Assembly (NCBI GenBank): GCA_049324835.1
Contig: JBMOMT010000011.1
Location: 1-64,000, forward strand
Length of the DNA stretch: 64,000 nucleotides
From: JBMOMT01 sp049324835
Lineage (GTDB): Bacteria > Chloroflexota > Anaerolineae > CAYNKW01
Reading direction: 5' to 3'
Shown here: positions 23,625 to 30,261 of the stretch, one piece after another
Numbering within the stretch: the stretch's first letter is position 1
Layout: each line of letters opens with the position of its first letter
The notes under the pieces: generated by a model
Seen by the model: only the letters and a program-made list of their open reading frames with translations
The model's database searches: none
Told to the model about the DNA's origin: nothing
Program-made: the position numbers and the translations under genes

Positions 23625-25583
23625 ATGGACCGCAACCTGTACGGGCTGGAAGAAGCGTGGCGTATGGCCATCCAAAAAGAACAGGACGCCCACGATCATT
23701 ACTTGCGCCTGGCTCAGATGACGACCAACGCCGCCACCAGAGCGCTCTTTGAACAACTGGCCGAACAAGAAACCGGTCACAAACGCGCCCTGGAAACAGA
23801 ATTCAGCCGTTATTTCGAGCGTGATCTGGATGCCAAAGACTGGGCCACCATCCTGTGGTGGGATTGGGAGGACGAGGCCTTTCACCTGGCTCAGGAACTG
23901 GACGTACCCATCCTGCTCTACATCACTGCCCCGTGGTGTCACTGGTGTCACGTCATGGAAGAGCAATCCTTTACCGATCCAAACGTCATCCAGCTCGTCA
24001 ACGCCGAGTTCATCCCCCTCAAGGTGGATAGCGACCGCCGCCCCGATGTCAACCGCTGCTACAACCAGGGCGGCTGGCCGACGACCGCTTTCCTGACCCC
24101 GGACGGCGAGTTGCTCACCGGCGCGACGTACCTGGACGCCGGGCAGCTCAAGGATATCCTGGAGCGGGTCTCGGTCTACTATCACAGCCGCAAGGGCGAC
24201 ATCAGCATCAAACGCGAGCGCGCCGGCGCGCGCCTGGCCGCCCAAGAGACCAAACCCACTGCCACAGCCCCCATCACCGAGGCGATCCTGGAAAATGTGA
24301 CCGCCGCCCTGCAACAGAGCTTCGACCCGTTGTATGGCGGTTTCGGCGAGGCCACCAAATTCCATCACACCGACGCCCTGGAGTTGTTGCTGGCCCAATA
24401 TTACCGCACCGGCAGCGAGCAGGCCAAAAACATCCTCGCCGCCACCCTCCAGGCCATGATCTCCGGCGGCGTGCACGACCGCGCAGGGGGGGGCTTTTTC
24501 CGCTGCGCCACCCACCGCGACTGGAGCGCCCCTCAAACCGAAAAAGTGCTGTTCGAAAACGCTGCCCTTTTGCGCGCCTTCCTGCACGCCTATCAGTTGC
24601 TGGGTGAACAACCCTACCTGGAGACAGCGCGGAGCGTCATCGGCTACATCAGCGGAACCCTGTACGATGCCCCGGAAGGCTACTTTTACGGCAGCCAGGA
24701 CGCCGACGAGGCCTACTATGCCCTCAGCGCCGAGGAGCGCCAGGGCAAGCCCGCGCCGTACGTGGACAAGACTGCCTTCACCGACTGGGGCGCTCAGGCC
24801 GTTTCGGCCTTTTTGGAAGCAGCCGCCGTGCTCAAAGAACCCCGTTACGCCAAAGACGCCCTGCGCGCGCTCGACTTTTTGTGGCAAAAATCTTACGATC
24901 CCGATCAGGGCATGTTCCACTACTGGAGCAAAGGGCAGGCGCATCTGCCCGGCATGCTGGCCGACCAGGTCTACGTGGTGCGCGCGCTGTTGGATGCCTT
25001 TGAGCACACCGGCCAGCGCACCTACCTGGAACGCGCCGTCGAGCTGATCCAGATCGTCAATCGAGACCACCTCGACGCGCGCACAGGCGCATACCTGGAC
25101 AAACGCGCCGATACCGAGGCGTTTGGCCGCCTGCAAGACCGCCAGACGCCGTTCATCGAGAACAGCATCGCGGCGCACACCCTCATCCGTCTGGCCCGGC
25201 TCACCGGCAGCGACGCCTACCGCGCCCGCGCCCAGGCCATCCTGGGCCTCTACGCCGCCGACTACCATGCCTACGGCCTGTTTGCCGCCGCTTACGCGCT
25301 GGCCGTGTGCTGTTACCTCCACGACCCCTTGACGATCGTCGTCGTCGGCAGCGCCGAGGACGAACGAACGCTCGAACTGCTGCACGAGGGACGCCGTCTC
25401 TTTGACCTCAACCGCTGGCTGCAAGTCATCGACCCGGTCTGGGAGCCGGAGAGGCTGGCCCAACTGGGCTATCCGGCAGAACCGGCGCCCACGGCTTATC
25501 TGTGCATCGGTCGGGTCTGCGCCGAGCCGACGAACGACCCCTCAAAGCTGGCCGAGGTCGTCGCCGGGCTGCGGCAGCCATAG
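23625..25583 (+). CDS. Ferritin-like domain fused to DUF255 thioredoxin/glucosidase-like protein
   Basis: A 652-residue fusion. Residues about 5-60 look like half of a ferritin-like/rubrerythrin bundle (AIQKEQDAHDHYLRLAQMTT... and LAEQETGHKRAL, an ExxH pattern). Residues about 80-190 are a DUF255 thioredoxin-like domain with the redox motif WCHWCHVMEEQSF. The rest is the (alpha/alpha)6-barrel-like portion of the YyaL/SPATA20 family (GGVHDRAGGGFFR, KVLFENAALLRAFLHAYQ). The biochemical function of the family is not established. The N-terminal fusion is the odd point and suggests a link to redox or metal control, fitting its position behind an Fe-S enzyme. GAGGAGGAAAACAG precedes ATG 23625. Confidence 0.8.
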   Translation: MDRNLYGLEEAWRMAIQKEQDAHDHYLRLAQMTTNAATRALFEQLAEQETGHKRALETEFSRYFERDLDAKDWATILWWDWEDEAFHLAQELDVPILLYITAPWCHWCHVMEEQSFTDPNVIQLVNAEFIPLKVDSDRRPDVNRCYNQGGWPTTAFLTPDGELLTGATYLDAGQLKDILERVSVYYHSRKGDISIKRERAGARLAAQETKPTATAPITEAILENVTAALQQSFDPLYGGFGEATKFHHTDALELLLAQYYRTGSEQAKNILAATLQAMISGGVHDRAGGGFFRCATHRDWSAPQTEKVLFENAALLRAFLHAYQLLGEQPYLETARSVIGYISGTLYDAPEGYFYGSQDADEAYYALSAEERQGKPAPYVDKTAFTDWGAQAVSAFLEAAAVLKEPRYAKDALRALDFLWQKSYDPDQGMFHYWSKGQAHLPGMLADQVYVVRALLDAFEHTGQRTYLERAVELIQIVNRDHLDARTGAYLDKRADTEAFGRLQDRQTPFIENSIAAHTLIRLARLTGSDAYRARAQAILGLYAADYHAYGLFAAAYALAVCCYLHDPLTIVVVGSAEDERTLELLHEGRRLFDLNRWLQVIDPVWEPERLAQLGYPAEPAPTAYLCIGRVCAEPTNDPSKLAEVVAGLRQP

Positions 25584-25584
25584 G

Positions 25585-25621
25585 AAAACTCCCCGCAGGC
25601 TCTCAGCTTGCGGGGAGTTTT
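25585..25621. terminator. Bidirectional rho-independent terminator
   Basis: AAAACTCCCCGCA (25585-25597) pairs perfectly over 13 bp with TGCGGGGAGTTTT (25609-25621), giving a T run on both strands. It serves the DUF255 gene on the plus strand and the convergent C45 gene, whose stop codon lies inside the hairpin. Confidence 0.9.
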
Positions 25622-26655
25622 GTTGCCGGCCAGTCCCACTCCTGGAATTCGTTGCGGCACGGCGCGCCCAGGCAGTAGGCGATGCGGCGCGCCGTCAGAT
25701 CGGCAACCAGCGACCAGAGCGTGGCCTGCGTGGCGCGATGATGGCATAACGGTTGCGAATGATCCCGCAGCAGGCGCAAGGCCCAACCCCAGCCCTCCAT
25801 CGCGCCAGAAATGCCATCTCGGCTGAACCGCTCCTGAACGTACTGAACCCGCTGGATTTGGGTTGCCAGGTTGCGGCGACCATGCAGCGGGCGCAGTTTG
25901 GGCAACTGGTAATAGTTGGTCACCACCAGACAGTCGTTTTCCGGCTCGCGGACGTGCACCTGCCCCGGATAAACCTCCACGGCAAACATCTCGTCGGCGT
26001 CGGCGACGAAATAGTTGAACGGGAACAGATGGGGCATCGCTTGCAGTTGCTGCACCGCTTCGTCTGCCGTGCGGCACGTCTCCAACAAAATGCGTGGGAT
26101 GAGGTGATAGACCAAACCCGGCGGCACACCCTCCGCCGTCTGCGCCCGGATGAGGTGTAATGCCACAAACAGCCCGTGCTCGTTGATACCGTCGTAGCAA
26201 CTGCCGATCAGCCCTGCCTGTGTGCCCAGCGAGGCCAGATACCCCGTGGGCGAGAGTCGCCGCAGGTAACGCTGCTTCTGGCTCCAGAGAAAATCGTAAT
26301 TGCGGGCCACCAACACGTGACCATCGGCCAGGCGACAGGCCAGGGTGGTGCAGCCGCTGAGTGTGCCCTCTGGCAGGTTGAGGGAAAAGTGGGCCAGTAC
26401 TTGCTCCCAGGCTCGCCCCTGCGCATCGGCGTAACCACGAAACTCGTCCAGCAGCGGCGGGTGAAAACGGTGGACCACCTCAGCACAGGCGCGGGCAAAG
26501 GCCAGCTCGGTCTCGTTGTCGCGCCAGCTCTCCACCTGACGCATCGGCGTGATCGCGCCCATCTGGCGCCCGATGGCATAATGATCCCCACCGAGAGCCA
26601 GAGTGCGATAATCGGCGTTGCGTTCCTGGGCCAGATCGGCGTCAGTGTCATCCAT
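25603..26655 (-). CDS. C45-type autoproteolytic acyltransferase/hydrolase
   Basis: A 350-residue Ntn-hydrolase of the C45 (isopenicillin-N acyltransferase-like/carcinine hydrolase) family. The probable nucleophile is the Cys in SGCTTLACRLADGHVLVARNYDFLW, which would become N-terminal after self-cleavage; NEHGLFVALHLI and VVTNYYQLP are further family motifs. The substrate is unknown but likely an amide or acylated amine. A TATAAT box lies at 26668-26663, so the transcript should begin at or very near ATG 26655; a second in-frame ATG at 26664 overlaps the -10 box itself and cannot be used from this promoter. The gene would then be leaderless. Confidence 0.8.
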   Translation of the reverse strand: MDDTDADLAQERNADYRTLALGGDHYAIGRQMGAITPMRQVESWRDNETELAFARACAEVVHRFHPPLLDEFRGYADAQGRAWEQVLAHFSLNLPEGTLSGCTTLACRLADGHVLVARNYDFLWSQKQRYLRRLSPTGYLASLGTQAGLIGSCYDGINEHGLFVALHLIRAQTAEGVPPGLVYHLIPRILLETCRTADEAVQQLQAMPHLFPFNYFVADADEMFAVEVYPGQVHVREPENDCLVVTNYYQLPKLRPLHGRRNLATQIQRVQYVQERFSRDGISGAMEGWGWALRLLRDHSQPLCHHRATQATLWSLVADLTARRIAYCLGAPCRNEFQEWDWPATKLPAS

Positions 26656-26662
26656 GGCCGTC

Positions 26663-26673
26663 ATTATACCACA
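26663..26673 (-). promoter_or_regulatory. Extended -10 promoter giving a leaderless transcript
   Basis: On the minus strand TGTGGTATAAT ends 7 bases before ATG 26655. The usual transcription start 6-8 bases after the -10 would coincide with the start codon. Confidence 0.6.
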
Positions 26674-26712
26674 CTTGGTCCTCAGGTCGATTTTTGCCAT
26701 TCCCCCTTTTTT

Positions 26713-26722
26713 GTGCTACACT
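26713..26722 (+). promoter_or_regulatory. Extended -10 promoter of the pgeF operon
   Basis: GTGCTACACT with TACACT at 26717-26722 and an upstream TGn, divergent from the C45 promoter 45 bases away; GGAG at about 26740 precedes the TTG start at 26751. Confidence 0.45.
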
Positions 26723-26750
26723 TGTGTGAACACACCCCCGGAGAAACCTT

Positions 26751-27548
26751 TTGCAGCGCGTGGCTGACAACGGCCTGGTTTATTATCAATTCGAATCGCT
26801 GCTGCCTTTTGCCAGCAACGATGTCCTGCGGCACGGCGTCTTTACCCGGCTGGGGGGCGTCAGCGCGCCGCCTTTTGCCACACTCAACACCGGCAGCACC
26901 GTCGGCGACGCACCCGCCGCCGTGCTCGAAAATCGGCGCCGCATCTGCCGTGCGCTGGACGTCGCACCGGAGGCTGTGGCCACCGGCTTTCAGGTGCACG
27001 GCGCCCAGGTGGCCCTGATCGGCCCCCAAGACCGGGGCTGCGTGCAGCCCGCCATCGACATCCTGCTCACCGATCGGCCCGGCATCCCCCTCATGCAGCG
27101 CTTTGCCGATTGTGTGCCGCTGCTGCTGTACGACCCACTCCAGCCTGCCCTGGGCCTGGCCCACGCCGGCTGGCGCGGCACCGTGCAGCAGGTAGCCCTG
27201 ACGGCGGTGCGCGCCATGACACAGGCCTTTGGCAGCCGCCCAGAGACGATCATCGCCGGGGTAGGCCCGTCCATTGGCCCTTGCTGTTACCAGGTGGGGC
27301 CAGAGGTGGCCGCGCAGGTGCGGAATACCTTTCGCAACGACAGCGAATCGCTGTTGACGCAACACGGCGACCGGCATCACCTGGATCTGTGGCAGGCCAA
27401 TCGACGGCAACTGGAAATCGCCGGCGTCAGACAGATCGAGGTGGCCGGGATGTGCACGGCCTGTCGCACCGACGAGTTTTTCTCACACCGAGCCGAAAAG
27501 GGCCGCACAGGCCGTTTTGGCCTGCTGGCCGTGCTCCTGGGCGAATGA
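26751..27548 (+). CDS. pgeF: PgeF/YfiH-family purine nucleoside phosphorylase (laccase-domain)
   Basis: A 265-residue YfiH/YlmD-type multicopper-like protein now known to act on purine nucleosides and, in E. coli, to edit peptidoglycan precursors. Metal-binding motifs are all visible: GFQVHGAQV, FADCVPLLLYDP, LAHAGWRGTVQ and GPSIGPCCYQVG. Start TTG 26751 has GGAGAAACC upstream; GTG 26760 is a possible alternative. It heads a set with yggS, yggT and yggU, an order common in many bacteria near division genes, but no sepF or ftsZ is present here. Confidence 0.9.
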   Translation: MQRVADNGLVYYQFESLLPFASNDVLRHGVFTRLGGVSAPPFATLNTGSTVGDAPAAVLENRRRICRALDVAPEAVATGFQVHGAQVALIGPQDRGCVQPAIDILLTDRPGIPLMQRFADCVPLLLYDPLQPALGLAHAGWRGTVQQVALTAVRAMTQAFGSRPETIIAGVGPSIGPCCYQVGPEVAAQVRNTFRNDSESLLTQHGDRHHLDLWQANRRQLEIAGVRQIEVAGMCTACRTDEFFSHRAEKGRTGRFGLLAVLLGE

Positions 27549-27549
27549 G

Positions 27550-28263
27550 ATGAGTATCGAATACAACGTGGCACAGGTGATGGCACGCATCGCCGCTGCC
27601 GCCCGCCGCGCGGGCCGCGATCCGGACGAGGTGACGGTGGTGGCCGTGGCCAAGACTTTTCCGTCACAGGCGGTGGTCCAGGCGCACCGGGCAGGCGTGG
27701 CCGTCCTGGGCGAAAACAAGGTCCAGGAAGCCGCGCCCAAGATCGCGGCGGTGGCCGGGGTTCTGGGGACAGGAACGGTTTCGTGGCACATGGTGGGCCA
27801 CCTGCAACGCAACAAGGCCCGGCAGGCCATACGCCTGTTCGATTGTATCCATTCGCTGGACAGCATACGACTGGCCGAAGAGTTGGAAAAGCGCGGCGCG
27901 GCCTGTGACAGGCGACTGCCGCTGTTGTTAGAGATCAACGTTTCACGCGAGGCCACCAAATTTGGCCTGCCGGCCGACGATCACCCCCAGGTGGAACAGG
28001 TCGTCGAGTTCACCCTGGCCCAGCCGCACCTCAGCCTCCAGGGGCTGATGGCGATAGCCCCTCTGGTGGCCCAGCCAGAACAGGCCCGGCCTTACTTTCG
28101 GCAACTGCGGCAACTACGCGATGGGTTGGCGCGTCGCTTCCCGGCGGCAGACCTGCGCCATCTCTCTATGGGCATGAGCGACGATTTCGAGATCGCCGTG
28201 GAAGAAGGGGCCACACTGGTTCGTATCGGGCGGGCCATTTTTGGAGAACGGCACACAACCTGA
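27550..28263 (+). CDS. yggS: YggS/PROSC-family pyridoxal-phosphate homeostasis protein
   Basis: A 237-residue PLP-binding protein with the fold of alanine racemase N-terminal domains. VAVAKTFP carries the PLP lysine; GENKVQEAAPKI, WHMVGHLQRNKAR, LLEINVSREATKFG, LMAIAP and SMGMSDDFEIAVEEGATLVRIGRAIFG are the family landmarks. It buffers free PLP and influences amino-acid pools; no enzymatic activity is known. ATG 27550 follows the pgeF stop codon by one base, so translation is probably coupled. Confidence 0.94.
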   Translation: MSIEYNVAQVMARIAAAARRAGRDPDEVTVVAVAKTFPSQAVVQAHRAGVAVLGENKVQEAAPKIAAVAGVLGTGTVSWHMVGHLQRNKARQAIRLFDCIHSLDSIRLAEELEKRGAACDRRLPLLLEINVSREATKFGLPADDHPQVEQVVEFTLAQPHLSLQGLMAIAPLVAQPEQARPYFRQLRQLRDGLARRFPAADLRHLSMGMSDDFEIAVEEGATLVRIGRAIFGERHTT

Positions 28264-28277
28264 AGGAGAAGTTTGGC

Positions 28278-28532
28278 ATGGCCGCACTGGCATCTGTGAT
28301 CGAATTACTCATCGGTCTCTACAGCCTGACCATCATCGCCCGCGTCTTTACGGACTGGATGCGGCTGGACCCCTACCATCCGGCGGCCCGGTTTTTATAC
28401 CAGATCACCGAGCCGTTGCTGGCGCCGTTGCGGGCGCGCATTCCACCCGTCGGCATGGTCGACGTGAGTCCCATGGTGGCCCTGCTGCTCCTGTGGGTTC
28501 TGGAAAGGGTCCTGATCGTGCTTTTGATCTGA
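28278..28532 (+). CDS. yggT: YggT-family membrane protein
   Basis: An 84-residue integral membrane protein with two hydrophobic helices (about 6-24 and 65-83) joined by the family motif DPYHPAARFLYQITEPLLAPLRARIPP. YggT/YlmG proteins are linked to division-septum or osmotic functions, but the mechanism is not settled. AAGGAGAAG precedes ATG 28278. It lies 14 bases after yggS. Confidence 0.9.
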   Translation: MAALASVIELLIGLYSLTIIARVFTDWMRLDPYHPAARFLYQITEPLLAPLRARIPPVGMVDVSPMVALLLLWVLERVLIVLLI

Positions 28533-28575
28533 GCCGGCCCTCGGCGGCCATTCACTATCGGACAGGAGGCACAGC

Positions 28576-28869
28576 GTGCGCGAATTCAAGATCACCGATG
28601 CCAAAAAGGGAGCCGCTTTTACGGTGCACGTGGTCACCCGCGCCAAAAAGAACGAGATCGTCGGGCAGATGGGTGATGCTATCAAGGTGCGGCTCACCGC
28701 CCCACCCGTGGAGGGCAAGGCCAACGAGGCATTGCTCGATTTTTTGGCGGAGCGCCTGGGCGTGGCCAAGAGCCAGCTAGAGATCGTGGCCGGCATCACT
28801 TCACACAACAAAATGATCTCGGTCATCGGGCTATCACCCGCAGAGGTGGAAAACCTGCTGCTGGGCTGA
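28576..28869 (+). CDS. yggU: DUF167 (YggU) family protein
   Basis: A 97-residue DUF167 protein; TVHVVTRAKKNEIVGQMGDAIKVRL, PPVEGKANEALLDFLA and ITSHNKMISV are the family signature. Function is unknown. GTG 28576 follows ACAGGAGGC. It completes the pgeF-yggS-yggT-yggU run. Confidence 0.9.
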   Translation: MREFKITDAKKGAAFTVHVVTRAKKNEIVGQMGDAIKVRLTAPPVEGKANEALLDFLAERLGVAKSQLEIVAGITSHNKMISVIGLSPAEVENLLLG

Positions 28870-28982
28870 TCGGAACCCTGGCCCCTGCAGACGCAATCGA
28901 CCGGGAACCTGGGGCCGCCTTTCTGCGTCTACTAGTCGGTGATCTCGAACAGACCGACTCAGACAGGACAAGGGGTTTCAAG

Positions 28983-29975
28983 ATGCAATCGAAAAGACGT
29001 GACATATGGCTCAAGATCGGCTTGATGGTATCGCTGCTGGCGCTTGCCGTGGCATGCGAACCACCACTGCCGACCGCCCAAGAACAATCCCTGCCGACGC
29101 CCACATCTACCCAAGATCGATCCCCCCTCACCCCAACACCACCATCGGTTACCCGCCCGCCCACACCGCCAGCCCAGAACAGCAGTGAAACCAACCCAGA
29201 GATGGCCCCGCTGATCCAGGCCGCCCAAGCCGATCTGGCCGAACGGCTGAACATCAGCCTGGAAGGCATCGTGATCCAGTCGGCAGAAGCGGTCGAGTGG
29301 CCCGACGCCAGCCTGGGCTGCCCCCAGCCGGGGATGATGTACGCCCAGGTGATCACGCCCGGCTACCGCATCGTGCTGACGGCGCAAGGCCAGGACTATG
29401 TCTATCACAGCGATCAGAAACGTGTCATCGCCTGCCCGCAGGCCGATCAGACCTCACTCGACGCGCCTGCCGGCCCGCAGGCCGAATTTCCCCTGGCCGA
29501 TTTCGACCCGGCGCTGTTTCTTTTTGTCGAGCTGGTAGAGATACGGGTGAGCGAGCCAGAAGGGGGCCAGACCACCTCCTTCGAAGGGGATATGACGACC
29601 TACCGTTTCGATGCTGCAAACGGCACGCTGGCCGGTGAATTGAACCAGGCGGTCGATCAGGCGTTGCGTATGGTGGTGGGCAAGTTGACCCAGGTTCAGA
29701 TCGGGCAGAACCGCGCCGTGGGCGGTCAGCTTTATGCCTATCCCGGCGAGAGTCTGCCGAACCTGATCATCCGCTTCACCGGCGTGGATGCGACAGGCCA
29801 GGTCTGTTTCACCTACCAGGATGCGCCACATTGCCTGGCTCCCGGTGAAAGTATCACTCTCCAGGCAGAGCAAAAACCGGCGGACGATGAGGCTTTGCCC
29901 ATCTTTCAGAAAACGTCGCTCACCGTGACCAATCACGGATTTTTGAACAAAACCAACCTCGTCCCGGCTCCCTGA
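28983..29975 (+). CDS. Secreted lipoprotein with Thr/Pro linker
   Basis: A 330-residue lipoprotein. The signal peptide (residues 1-24) ends at a lipobox LAVAC with Cys25, a substrate for Lgt encoded in this window. A Thr/Pro-rich linker (about 30-65) is followed by a domain of about 70 residues containing VEWPDASLGCPQPGMMYAQVITPGYRIVL and DYVYHSD, seen in many secreted Chloroflexota and actinobacterial proteins. A second domain (about 190-310) includes TTYRFDAANGTLAGELNQAVDQALRMV and resembles small inhibitor-like folds only in a general way. Role unknown; possibly associated with the secreted peptidases encoded downstream. Confidence 0.75.
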   Translation: MQSKRRDIWLKIGLMVSLLALAVACEPPLPTAQEQSLPTPTSTQDRSPLTPTPPSVTRPPTPPAQNSSETNPEMAPLIQAAQADLAERLNISLEGIVIQSAEAVEWPDASLGCPQPGMMYAQVITPGYRIVLTAQGQDYVYHSDQKRVIACPQADQTSLDAPAGPQAEFPLADFDPALFLFVELVEIRVSEPEGGQTTSFEGDMTTYRFDAANGTLAGELNQAVDQALRMVVGKLTQVQIGQNRAVGGQLYAYPGESLPNLIIRFTGVDATGQVCFTYQDAPHCLAPGESITLQAEQKPADDEALPIFQKTSLTVTNHGFLNKTNLVPAP

Positions 29976-30261
29976 TCCCCAGGTCGATCCTGGCATCTAA
30001 ACCCCCAAGCGCCACCGCGGCTTTCGAGGTGGCGCGTGNNNNNNNNNNGGTTGCAGCCTGGCGGAGAAATTAAACCACACCCATCGGAAAAGCCAAGCAC
30101 TCCCGAACACGTTCGGGAGTGCTCCACACGGCGGCTCAAAACTGTCCCAACGAGACTTTGAGTCCTCCGTCCCGCCGCTCAGGGTGGGCTCAGTCGGGCC
30201 GTTAAAGATTCCCCATGCCAACTCTCCAACAGGCTGCCAGGCAGGCCCCTGCGTCAGCGGG
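29976..30261. other. 286-bp intergenic with scaffold gap and hairpins
   Basis: Contains ten N at 30039-30048 (true gap length unknown) and two hairpins: GCGCCACC...GGTGGCGC around 30010-30036 and GCACTCCCGAAC/GTTCGGGAGTGC at 30097-30122. The second is a perfect 12-bp stem and may end transcription of one of the two convergent genes. No gene is supported. Confidence 0.7.
30097..30122. terminator. Perfect 12-bp hairpin between convergent genes
   Basis: GCACTCCCGAAC and GTTCGGGAGTGC are exact reverse complements with a 2-base spacer. No long T run follows on either strand, so the terminator role is tentative. Confidence 0.45.

Noticed and set aside
26780..26800. TTCGAATC sequence resembling a tRNA T-loop
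   Set aside because: It lies inside pgeF and no cloverleaf arms can be built around it. No tRNA or rRNA gene was found in the window.
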